Positions 57,250 to 64,000 of a DNA stretch of 64,000 bases are shown in pieces. The notes under the pieces are model-generated. The model saw only the letters and a program-made list of their open reading frames with translations, made no database searches and was not told the DNA's origin. The position numbers and the translations under genes were made by a program. The DNA is from JBOGOC01 sp050747525. Its GTDB lineage: Bacteria; Acidobacteriota; Polarisedimenticolia; JACPZX01; DASXTC01. The stretch spans positions 1-64,000 of the forward strand of contig JBOGOC010000060.1 of the NCBI GenBank assembly GCA_050747525.1. The letters run 5' to 3'. Within the stretch, counting starts at the first letter, position 1, and the number at the start of each line of letters is the position of its first letter.

Positions 57250-57453
57250 TCAGACGGTGCGGACGTTCTCCGCCGCGGGCCCCTTCTGTCCCTGGACCAC
57301 CTCGAACTCGACTTTCTGGCCCTCGCTGAGGGACTTGAAGCCGCTCGCCTGAATGGCGCTGTGATGGACGAAAACGTCCTTCGCCTCACCATCCACGCTG
57401 ATAAAGCCGAAACCCTTTGAATCGTTGAACCACTTCACGGTACCCGTCGCCAT
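57250..57453 (-). CDS. cspA: Cold-shock domain protein
   Basis: 67 residues, the complete five-strand CSD: M-A-T-G-T-V-K-W-F-N, RNP1 K-G-F-G-F-I, RNP2 V-F-V-H-H-S-A-I, and a C-terminal V-Q-G-Q-K-G-P-A-A-E-N-V. It binds single-stranded RNA or DNA and melts secondary structure. The start at 57453 gives the standard family length; a GTG three codons earlier is possible. The gene is preceded by ~185 bp without another gene, long enough for the regulatory leader these mRNAs often carry. Confidence 0.95.
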   Translation of the reverse strand: MATGTVKWFNDSKGFGFISVDGEAKDVFVHHSAIQASGFKSLSEGQKVEFEVVQGQKGPAAENVRTV

Positions 57454-57645
57454 GGACTTCACTACCTTCTTCTACACGGGAGCAGAATTGCTCCATCTCT
57501 CAGCGCAGAGGGCCCGGAGGCCGCTGCTTCGTTTACATCTGCGCTTGTGAAGTGATTTTCACGGCGGGGATGGAAACTGCAGAGAGGAATCGATGCGTAA
57601 CTTACTGCATCGAGCCGGAAAGATCAAGTCCAGGAGCTGGCCGCG

Positions 57646-57861
57646 CTATTTGGCGCTCTTGGCGGCCCTCTTCCTGGTGCGCGTGGGAGCCGGGATGTCG
57701 CTGTGCTCCATCTTGAGGAGCTCCGTGACGAACTTCCTTCGACCGTGCTCATCGAACTCGATGATGGTGTGTGCATCACCGATCAGGGTGATCGTTCCGG
57801 ATCCATAGGTCCCATGAACGACGCGGTCTTTCTCGGAGAAGCTCTTGCCGGACTTGGTCAC
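57646..57861 (-). CDS. Small Tudor-like (UvrD C-terminal/CarD-like) protein
   Basis: 71 residues from GTG 57861, with TCCCTCCT (an AGGAGGGA site) seven bases upstream. The core D-R-V-V-H-G-T-Y-G-S-G-T-I, I-I-E-F-D-E-H-G-R-R-K-F matches the small beta-barrel found at the C-terminus of UvrD/PcrA helicases and in CarD-type RNA-polymerase-interacting proteins. The tail is basic (TRTRKRAAKSAK). Likely nucleic-acid or polymerase binding; no partner gene is adjacent. Confidence 0.75.
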   Translation of the reverse strand: MTKSGKSFSEKDRVVHGTYGSGTITLIGDAHTIIEFDEHGRRKFVTELLKMEHSDIPAPTRTRKRAAKSAK

Positions 57862-57881
57862 TTCGGTCCCTCCTGATGGAC

Positions 57882-57887
57882 ATTATA
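57882..57887 (-). promoter_or_regulatory. Perfect -10 box (TATAAT)
   Basis: Minus-strand TATAAT lies 21-26 bases upstream of the GTG start at 57861. No good -35 match lies 17 bases further up. Predicted transcription starts just before the Shine-Dalgarno sequence, giving a very short leader. Confidence 0.4.
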
Positions 57888-57955
57888 ACGCCTGAGAGCG
57901 AGGGCTGGAGGGGTTCTCGTTGATTTATCGAAAGATATGTTGTGGGAAGGCTTCG

Positions 57956-59056
57956 TCAACCTGACAACGCTTGGGCGAGGTCGGCCAGCAGATCGTCCGG
58001 ATGCTCGCATCCGGCGCTGAGGCGGATGAAGCCTTCCGGGACCTTGTCTCCGCCCCACCGGGCCCGGCGCTCGGCGGTGGTGTGCAGGCCGCCGAAGCTG
58101 GTGGCCTGGGAGACGAGCCGGCAGCCTCCCAGCAATCTCTCCGCGGCCTCCGCGGAGGCCAGCTCGAAGCTCACGATCGGGCCGAAGCGGCTCATCTGCC
58201 GTGCGGCGACCGCGTGGGCGGGATCTCCGGGAAGGCCCGGGTAGCGCACGCGCCGCACTTCGGGTCGGCCGGTCAGGAACCGCGACACGGCCAGGGCGTT
58301 GGCCACCATCCGCTCCAGCCGCACGTCCAGAGTGCCGAGCGAGCGGTGCGCCAGCCAGACTTCCATGGGGCCCGGCACCGCTCCGAACTGAGTCCGCCAG
58401 GTTCGCAGCCGGTCGGCCCAGGCGGGGTCCCCGGCGGCGACGTGTCCGAGCACCACGTCTCCGTGTCCGGTGAGAGCCTTCGTGTCGGAGGCCAGAGAAA
58501 AGTCTGCCCCCAGGCTCAGCGGCCGCTGCCCGAGGACGGTGGCGGTGGTGTTGTCCACCACGACGAGGGCCCCGCGATCGTGCGCCGCCCGCGCCAGGGC
58601 GGCGATGTCGCAGACATCGAGGCCGGGATTGCACGGGCTCTCGAGCCAGAGAAGCTTCGCCCGATCCAGGTGCTCTCCCTGTGCGTTCCCGGTCGTCGGG
58701 GCCTTCCGCACCTCGATCCCGAATTGCGCGAAGAATCCATCGGCCAGCATGCGTGTGGTGTAGTAGCCGTCGGAGGGCAGGACCACCGCGTCCCCGGGAC
58801 GAAGGACGCTGCCCAGGATGGAGGCCGCGGCCGCCATCCCCGATGAGAAGACCACCGCCGTCCCGCCCTCCAGCTGGCCCACCGCGTTCTCGAAATTGGT
58901 CCAGGTGGGATTGTGCTGGCGGCCGTAGCCGTAGGGTGAGCTGGCCGGGTCGCCCGACAGATGATAGGGAGCGGCGAACACCGGGCCGGGGAGGAACGGC
59001 GCTCCCTGAGATGGCTCCGGCAACCCCGCGTGAATGACCCGTGTCGCGTCGTGCAT
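57956..59056 (-). CDS. PLP-dependent cystathionine gamma-lyase/synthase-type enzyme
   Basis: 366 residues, fold-type I Cys/Met-metabolism family. Motifs in order: Y-G-Y-G-R-Q-H-N-P-T-W near the N-terminus, AVVFSSGMAAAASILGSVLR, W-L-E-S-P-C-N-P, V-V-V-D-N-T, and the PLP lysine in S-D-T-K-A-L-T-G-H-G-D-V. The C-terminal R-L-S-A-G-C-E-H-P-D-D-L-x-A-D-L is typical. It handles cystathionine or homoserine/cysteine thioether chemistry; lyase versus synthase cannot be decided from sequence alone. GGAGGCGG precedes ATG 59056. It is single in its region. Confidence 0.92.
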   Translation of the reverse strand: MHDATRVIHAGLPEPSQGAPFLPGPVFAAPYHLSGDPASSPYGYGRQHNPTWTNFENAVGQLEGGTAVVFSSGMAAAASILGSVLRPGDAVVLPSDGYYTTRMLADGFFAQFGIEVRKAPTTGNAQGEHLDRAKLLWLESPCNPGLDVCDIAALARAAHDRGALVVVDNTTATVLGQRPLSLGADFSLASDTKALTGHGDVVLGHVAAGDPAWADRLRTWRTQFGAVPGPMEVWLAHRSLGTLDVRLERMVANALAVSRFLTGRPEVRRVRYPGLPGDPAHAVAARQMSRFGPIVSFELASAEAAERLLGGCRLVSQATSFGGLHTTAERRARWGGDKVPEGFIRLSAGCEHPDDLLADLAQALSG

Positions 59057-59112
59057 CGCCGCCTCCAGGGGCGATGTTACTACGAATGCACGACCCTCAC
59101 ACCGTCAAGGCC

Positions 59113-59607
59113 TCACCTTGAGGCCCGCGCCCGCGCTTCGCGCAGGATGTCCTGTCTGGTCGGTCCGCTGCGCGCGGCAGGATCATCGGTCTTTCCGTCA
59201 ACGCGTGCGCAGGCCGGCCTTGCGGAGACCTCATCCGCCTTGCCGCCGACGCCTGGCGCGCAAGGAGGGAGCATCCCTGCCTGCTTGCAGCATTCCGAGA
59301 AGAGATCGGCGGTGCTCTTCCGTCCTTCGGGCCCGATCCTGAGAGTCGGCTTCAGCAGGACGGCGTAGCGGCACCCGTCCTGGCGGTGCGACTCGAGGGA
59401 GCAGAAGGTCGTCGTGACCATGTAGTCCACTTCCTCAGCCTGCCAGCCCGTCTGATTGCCGATCTTCAGCCGATAGTCGATCAGTGGCTGCAGAACGGCG
59501 CCGTACTGTCGTGCATGGAATTCACGGCGCAGCGAATCAAGGTCCTGTGCTACGGCGGCGGAAACGAACATCGCAGGAACGAGTACCCGGCAAGCCAGTC
59601 GTCGCAT
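59113..59607 (-). CDS. Secreted hypothetical protein, cysteine-containing
   Basis: 164 residues; signal peptide 1-20 (MRRLACRVLVPAMFVSAAVA, cleaved before QDL). The mature chain has six or so cysteines (TTFCSLESHRQDGCRY, FSECCKQAGMLPPCAPG), suggesting disulfides in the periplasm. I do not recognise the family. It is the last gene of the cassette 62344-59113, 11 bp after the frameshifted membrane gene, in the same orientation. Confidence 0.65.
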   Translation of the reverse strand: MRRLACRVLVPAMFVSAAVAQDLDSLRREFHARQYGAVLQPLIDYRLKIGNQTGWQAEEVDYMVTTTFCSLESHRQDGCRYAVLLKPTLRIGPEGRKSTADLFSECCKQAGMLPPCAPGVGGKADEVSARPACARVDGKTDDPAARSGPTRQDILREARARASR

Positions 59608-59618
59608 GCTGATCTCCT

Positions 59619-60108
59619 TCAGTCAGTACCCTGCACCTTCTTCAGAAGCTCCTCCTTGGCGGATCCCTGAGGATCCACGGCGCCCTCGGCCTGGGGAAGG
59701 TAGACCGCACTGTCCGTGACCTGGACCTCGGCACGGGCCAGGATGGTCACGATCATCAGCACGGTTCCGAGCGTCGCCAGCAGGATTCCCGGAGAGCTGG
59801 TCAGCAGGACCAGCTTCCAGCCCGGCGCCTCGGCTTCGAGCCTGGTGGTAGCGGCGATGCATGGCCCCGCCTTCCAGGATGACGGCCGACTTCCACTGCG
59901 CGTAGGCCAGGCTCCCACCGAGAGGGCCGTCGAATGACCGCCACACCGGCGTGAGATCGAGCGTCGGATCCTGCCGTGCCTGCTCCTGCAGGACCCCGAC
60001 CTGATAGAGGTTTGACAGGCAGGCGAGAGCGGCCAGAACCAGAAGAACGAACACCATGAAGGGGAGCAGTCTCCGCTGCCATGCCAGGGTCCTGCCTGTT
60101 TCCGTCAT
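59619..60108 (-). pseudogene. Two-helix membrane protein interrupted by a frameshift
   Basis: The start at 60108 opens M-T-E-T-G-R-T-L-A-W-Q-R and a first membrane helix (MVFVLLVLAALACLSNLYQV), then PTLDLTPVWRSFDGPLGGSL and AVILEGGAMHRRYHQA. The coherent continuation lies in the next frame: TRLEAEAPGWKLVLLTSSPG, a second helix (ILLATLGTVLMIVTILARAE), then VQVTDSAVYLPQAEG, stop at 59619. The shift falls at about 59850-59860 (around CGCTACCACCAGGC). Each half makes sense only with the other, so one gene carries a 1-base indel, a real mutation or a sequencing error. The gene is one base after the DUF2235 stop. Confidence 0.7.
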
Positions 60109-60109
60109 C

Positions 60110-61690
60110 TCACGGTGTCCTTGCCGTGCTCATTCTCTTCGTGTCGCGCGCTGCCGGCCTCAGCTCCCTGGTGACCCGGCTCCAGAACTCACCGTGGATC
60201 GAGTCGATTCTGCTCCGTGCCACGGATCCCAGCAGATAGGCCAGGAGCAGCGCCGGGAGAAGGCTGGAGAGAAACAGGTGCTGCCGGGCCTGGAATATCA
60301 GCATCTCCACGGCCTGCGCGATCCCGGCCGGCAGCAGCATTCTCACCCATGTTGTCGCTTCAGCGGCAGCGGGGTCCGCCAACCTGAACCGTAGCAACGT
60401 GACGAAGAGGAGCAGCGTGAACGACAGACACGCGTAGTGGGTTCCGATCCGCAGGTGGATCCACTTCCTGGCCCCGGCCAGCAGCGGTTTCCCGGCATGG
60501 ATGGAGCGGCCGAGCGCCTGCGCCCGGGCTCGCAGCGCCTCCGGCCCTTCGCCCTCCCTGGGTGCGCCATCCCGGGTGAGTGTGCCGACGAGATCGAAGT
60601 CGTCCGGGAGGTTGCCGGGCGTGTAGGGCTGGCCGGACAGCAGCAGGCGCTGCAGCACGCTCACGTGGATCGTCGGCCGGGTTGCGTTTCGAGCGCAGAG
60701 CTTCTGAATGGGCCGTGGCTGGTACCGGTAATAGAAACCGAGGCCTCGTCGCGAGTCGTACAGCTGATCGGTCGCGTTGCGCAGCATCCCGTAGACGTCA
60801 CGGACAGGAGCGATGAATCTCAGCCCTGACTCCTCCGCCTTGGACATCATCCAATCGAGCGCGACCAGCGACATGCCGTGCTTCTCATATCCACCGCCCA
60901 CGTTGGAATGCGCCCCCGCGAACCACACCTGCTCGATCCGTCCGTCGCGCTCAACCGACTCGTCCCAGAGGAGCGGGTGGAACGTGCGTCTTTCATCGTC
61001 GATGGCGAGGGCGTGGCACGCCTTCCGGACCTTCTCGCTGAGCTGGTAGTCAGGGAACTTGAAGGGATAGATGAACGTGTTCAGCAGCCAGGAAAGCTCC
61101 TCCACGGGAAGTCCCACCGCATCCACGGTGTCCCAGACACCCATGAAATGGATCTGTGGCGGAGTGGCCGTCCCTTCGTCCACATAGAGCTCCGGGAACC
61201 TGTCTCGATACCTGTCCAGCAGGCCGACGTGCTTGGTGATGGTCTTCGTCAGGTTGCGATAGTGCCTGCGGTGCGTCCTGTAGACCTTCCGGGTCAGCGC
61301 GTCCAACTCGGCGGTGGTGTGCCAGCGCATGCGGTCGATCACCCCCGAATCCGCGATCAACCCGGCCAGGGCCCGGACGGTGAAGGCGCCTCTGCTGAAT
61401 CCGAAGAGGTAGATGCGGTCGTCCGGCTCATAGCAGCGACACAGGGCCGCGTAGAGCTGACGAACGTTCCGTGCAAGGCCCCATCCGATAGCCCCGCACA
61501 GCAGACGCACCGGCTTCAGCGTCTGCGTTCCCACGCCGTCGTCATAGAAAGCGATCTGCTCCGTCAGGGTGGGGTCGTCGCGGTGGCCGTTCAGGTCCAG
61601 GGCCTCGTAGAGCTTGAAGACGTTGGTGCCGCGTCCTTTCAGGGCCGTGTTCCCGGTGCCATCGGAACAGAGAATGATGTTCTTCGGCAT
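60110..61690 (-). CDS. DUF2235 alpha/beta-hydrolase with C-terminal membrane helices
   Basis: 526 residues. The DUF2235 (T6SS phospholipase Tle1-like) core runs 1-~320: N-I-I-L-C-S-D-G-T-G-N-T, nucleophile motif G-F-S-R-G (YLFGFSRGAFTVRALAGLIA), M-G-V-W-D-T-V-D-A-V-G, and V-W-F-A-G-A-H-S-N-V-G-G-G-Y with the catalytic-type His/Asp set. The C-terminal third has two or three helices (ACLSFTLLLFVTLLRF, LFLSSLLPALLLAYLLG), so it is probably attached to the inner membrane. No T6SS gene (VgrG, Hcp, PAAR) is nearby. It lies three bases after the unknown gene upstream. Confidence 0.87.
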   Translation of the reverse strand: MPKNIILCSDGTGNTALKGRGTNVFKLYEALDLNGHRDDPTLTEQIAFYDDGVGTQTLKPVRLLCGAIGWGLARNVRQLYAALCRCYEPDDRIYLFGFSRGAFTVRALAGLIADSGVIDRMRWHTTAELDALTRKVYRTHRRHYRNLTKTITKHVGLLDRYRDRFPELYVDEGTATPPQIHFMGVWDTVDAVGLPVEELSWLLNTFIYPFKFPDYQLSEKVRKACHALAIDDERRTFHPLLWDESVERDGRIEQVWFAGAHSNVGGGYEKHGMSLVALDWMMSKAEESGLRFIAPVRDVYGMLRNATDQLYDSRRGLGFYYRYQPRPIQKLCARNATRPTIHVSVLQRLLLSGQPYTPGNLPDDFDLVGTLTRDGAPREGEGPEALRARAQALGRSIHAGKPLLAGARKWIHLRIGTHYACLSFTLLLFVTLLRFRLADPAAAEATTWVRMLLPAGIAQAVEMLIFQARQHLFLSSLLPALLLAYLLGSVARSRIDSIHGEFWSRVTRELRPAARDTKRMSTARTP

Positions 61691-61693
61691 GCT

Positions 61694-62344
61694 CTACCCC
61701 AGCACCTCGGGCTCCCAGCTGGCTTTGAACCGGAAGGCCTTGAAGAGAGGTGTGTGGGCAACCGTGCGGATGATCTCCAGGGTGCGCTTGGTGTTGGAGA
61801 CATACTCGAAATCACCTGAGGCCAGGTCGGCGATCTTCGTGACCGGCTCTCCTGCCTTGTGCGTGAGGACCACTTCATTGTTCCTGTCTTCGGAGAAGAG
61901 CAGTGTGCCCGACGCGGCGGTGACGGTCTGGAAGACGAAATAGTATTCACGCCGGTACTTGTCGTACTTCCTCTTCGTCCAGATCTTCTGAAGCGATTCC
62001 AGGAGCGGGTCGTAGCGCAGCGACTCGACGAACACGTCGCTCAGAGCGCCCGCGGCCGAACGTGCCCTCTTGAACTTCAGAGAGACTTCGGATTCACCCA
62101 GGCCCGTGGTCGCCGAGCCGCCGAACCGTACGGTCACGTCCCTGGATTCGGAGAACTTCAAGGTTCCCTTCGAGCCGGTGCTCGTGTATTTCGCGAGGTC
62201 CACCTTTCCATCGAAGTCTGAAATGTGAGAGGCGAGAATGGCCTGGTCGTCATCGATCCTGAAGATGCTGCCTATGCGGATGGGCTGGTCCAGGATGTTC
62301 GCGACATACTGCTCACCGTTCAGGGTCCTGCTCAGGACTTGCAT
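61694..62344 (-). CDS. Unknown 216-residue protein, first gene of the DUF2235 cassette
   Basis: ATG 62344 follows GGAGGTCGAC, so the shorter start is preferred over 62413. No signal peptide or membrane helix. It is beta-rich and ordered (GTLKFSESRDVTVRFGG, SEVSLKFKRARSAAGALSDV, YYFVFQTVTAASGTLLFSED, VVLTHKAG). Basic and aromatic stretches (L-E-S-L-Q-K-I-W-T-K-R-K-Y-D-K-Y-R-R-E-Y-Y) lie mid-chain. No recognised family. It is separated from the DUF2235 gene by three bases and so is very likely translated with it; a regulator, inhibitor or pore-type partner are all possible. Confidence 0.75.
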   Translation of the reverse strand: MQVLSRTLNGEQYVANILDQPIRIGSIFRIDDDQAILASHISDFDGKVDLAKYTSTGSKGTLKFSESRDVTVRFGGSATTGLGESEVSLKFKRARSAAGALSDVFVESLRYDPLLESLQKIWTKRKYDKYRREYYFVFQTVTAASGTLLFSEDRNNEVVLTHKAGEPVTKIADLASGDFEYVSNTKRTLEIIRTVAHTPLFKAFRFKASWEPEVLG

Positions 62345-62507
62345 GTCGACCTCCGACGTTGCGACGGATGGGTGGGCAGGGGGCAGGCTGGCGAATCGAG
62401 GGCATGGAGGCACACAACCAGTAAGGTCAGAGGCGAACGCGAGCCTCTGCGGGCAGGAGGATCACTTCATACCACGATTCCGGCGAGTCAACAAGAAAAA
62501 ATCCGTC

Positions 62508-64000
62508 TCACTCGGCTTTCAGGGACTCGGCCGGAGCGACGCGTGCGGCCCTTCGCGCCGGGGCATCGCACGCGACCAGCACCACCGCCGCGAGCACCAG
62601 GATGGCCGAGGCGTACGACAACGGATCGGCGGCAGTCACCCCGAACAGAAGCCCCTCGATCAGGCGTCCGCCCGCCAGAGAGGCGGCCAGCCCGAACGCG
62701 CCTCCCGCCAGGGCGATGACGGCCGACTGCCGCAGCACGAGCCGCCGGACCTGGGATGGCCGCGCGCCCAGTGCCATGCGGAGCGCCATTTCGCGGGTGC
62801 GCCACGCCACCGACGTGGATACGACGCCATGCAGGCCGAAGGCGGCCATCAACGTCGCGATGGCGGCGAACAGCCCCATGAGGGTGAGCGAGAATCGGCG
62901 GGAGGCGATCGACGCCGCCACGGCGTCTCCCGTGGTCCTCACCTGCGCCGCTGCCACGTCCGGGTCCACCTCGCGCAGTGCCTTGCGGATCGCGGGCTCG
63001 AGCGACATCGGATCCACGGAAGCGCGGACGACGAGGTACTGGGTGGCGGTGAGCCAGACGAGCAGCTGCGGGTGAGTTTGCGCGTAAGGAACGAAGAAGT
63101 GTGGAGAGGGCTCCGACTCGAGGCTGTCGTGCCGGATGTCTCCCACCACCCCCACGATCTCGAAGGGGCGGAACCCCTCCGGCGTGTCGCTCACCAGGAT
63201 CTGCTGGCCCACGGGATCCTTTCCCGCGAACGACTGGCGCGCCAGGGCCTGGCTGATGATCGCCACGCGCGGCGCGTCCGTGTCGTCCTTCTCGTCGAAG
63301 GCACGGCCCGCCAGGAGCGGGATCCCCATGGCGCGGAAGTAGCGTGAGGTCACCATCCTGTAGGTCGCCGTGGGGAGGCGGGCGTCCGAGCCGGTGGGCA
63401 TGTCGGCGGTCCGGTAGTCGGCGCTGGCGAGAGCTCCGTTCAGGGGAACGTGGTTGGCGGCCGAGACCTCCCTGATCCCGGGGAGCGCGGCCACCCGCGA
63501 CTCCAGCTCCCTGTAGAAGGCTGTCACCTTCTCGATGGTGCCATAGCGGGCGCGCGGCAGCGAGAGGCGCACGGTGAGCGTGTCTGGCCAGAATCCCGGC
63601 GCCACACGCTGGGCCACCTGAAAGCTCCGGTAGAGCAGCCCGCCCGTGGACAGCAGGACCGCCAGGAGGGCCACCTCCACCGAGACGAGGATCCATCGGG
63701 CCCGCGCACGCCGCCCGGGGCCGAGTGACCGGCCGCCGGCCGCAAGATCCTCGCGCAGGTCGCCGCGCGAGGAGCGCCAGGCAGGAAGGAGCGCGGCCAT
63801 GAGGCCCGCGGCGACCGACACGCCCAACGTGAACAGCAGCACGGCGGGCCGGATCCCGATGGTGTCGGCCCGGGGCAGGTTGGGAGGGGCCATGGCCAGC
63901 AGGGCCGGCACGCCCCACACGGCTCCGAGCAGCCCCGCGGCGCCGCCTGCGAGCGACAGCATGACTCCTTCGGTCATCTGCCGACGGAAGATCTCACCCG
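62508..64000 (-). CDS. ADOP/MacB-like ABC permease, C-terminal part (5' end beyond window)
   Basis: The frame enters from the right edge (G-E-I-F-R-R-Q-M-T-E-G) and stops at 62508; ~497 residues are visible. Two FtsX-type four-helix units flank a large periplasmic MacB_PCD-like domain: first unit SLAGGAAGLLGAVWGVPALL, the periplasmic region GIREVSAANHVPLNG, YFRAMGIPLLAGRAF, EIVGVVGDIRHDSLESEPSP, then the last unit FAAIATLMAAFGLHGVVSTS, R-T-R-E-M-A-L-R-M-A-L-G-A, ending P-A-E-S-L-K-A-E. The 'acidobacterial duplicated orphan permease' form fits. It probably works with a separate ATPase on lipoproteins or drugs. Confidence 0.88.
   Translation of the reverse strand, partial: GEIFRRQMTEGVMLSLAGGAAGLLGAVWGVPALLAMAPPNLPRADTIGIRPAVLLFTLGVSVAAGLMAALLPAWRSSRGDLREDLAAGGRSLGPGRRARARWILVSVEVALLAVLLSTGGLLYRSFQVAQRVAPGFWPDTLTVRLSLPRARYGTIEKVTAFYRELESRVAALPGIREVSAANHVPLNGALASADYRTADMPTGSDARLPTATYRMVTSRYFRAMGIPLLAGRAFDEKDDTDAPRVAIISQALARQSFAGKDPVGQQILVSDTPEGFRPFEIVGVVGDIRHDSLESEPSPHFFVPYAQTHPQLLVWLTATQYLVVRASVDPMSLEPAIRKALREVDPDVAAAQVRTTGDAVAASIASRRFSLTLMGLFAAIATLMAAFGLHGVVSTSVAWRTREMALRMALGARPSQVRRLVLRQSAVIALAGGAFGLAASLAGGRLIEGLLFGVTAADPLSYASAILVLAAVVLVACDAPARRAARVAPAESLKAE

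Noticed and set aside
60110..61690. Type VI secretion effector assignment
   Set aside because: No VgrG, Hcp, PAAR or Tli immunity gene was recognised, and the protein has membrane helices.
61694..62344. Bacterial gasdermin-like pore former
   Set aside because: A few beta-hairpin segments were suggestive, but no diagnostic motif or adjacent caspase-like protease was found. Kept as unknown.

Overview
The window is GC-rich, densely packed bacterial DNA of a Gram-negative type: there is a TonB-dependent receptor, an outer-membrane barrel, an OmpA-family lipoprotein and several lipobox or signal-peptide exports. The mix of kelch-type 'HTAVWTG..MIVWGG' proteins, an ADOP/MacB-like permease, a sulfatase-TPR fusion, DUF4331, choice-of-anchor (ASH-like) repeat proteins and hopanoid genes most resembles Acidobacteriota (Thermoanaerobaculia/Polarisedimenticolia-like). 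That placement is inferred from gene content, because no rRNA or tRNA gene was seen.

Layout. 1-9.7 kb: a kelch protein running off the left edge, a frameshifted secreted-protein remnant, an outer-membrane barrel, a Crp/Fnr regulator, an M20-like peptidase with altered metal ligands, a TonB receptor and a DUF4331 protein. 9.8-17.3 kb: an ECF sigma/RskA anti-sigma pair, a CapA-like protein, DUF3224 and beta-lactamase-fold genes, a LemA-M48 pair and a DUF1624 membrane protein. 17.7-22.2 kb: five genes that all overlap end to start (FAD oxidase lipoprotein, DUF6962-like membrane protein, HpnK-like deacetylase, small DMT transporter, HpnI-like glycosyltransferase), which look like one hopanoid or glycolipid-modification operon. 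22.5-35.4 kb: one 12.9-kb gene for a 4300-residue secreted subtilase with large super-repeats, followed at once by a stray copy of the 3' end of hpnI. 35.4-43.4 kb: sulfatase-like/TPR protein, M36 metalloprotease and a membrane-TPR protein.

43.5-46.5 kb is scarred. Two truncated genes abut at about 43680, one of them a kinase-TPR pseudogene in three frames. Further on there is an eroded fragment, and the oppC permease gene has lost its normal 3' end. FHA, OmpA and TerB-like genes survive in between. 46.5-55.9 kb is the most suggestive block. OppC and OppB permease genes diverge from an operon that encodes a peptide-binding protein, an AAA-TPR-BTAD regulator (overlap 11 bp) and a subtilase (1-bp gap). 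The subtilase carries eight tandem octapeptides (consensus AGGIRFND) in front of its propeptide and SLH-like sequence at its C-terminus.

55.9-64 kb: fatty-acid desaturase, three small genes (including a cold-shock protein), cystathionine lyase/synthase, a tight cassette around a DUF2235 alpha/beta-hydrolase (one member frameshifted), and an ADOP permease running off the right edge.

The main themes are secreted proteolysis and surface display, envelope lipid modification, and gene decay at rearrangement joints. No CRISPR array, insertion sequence, prophage or RNA gene was recognised.
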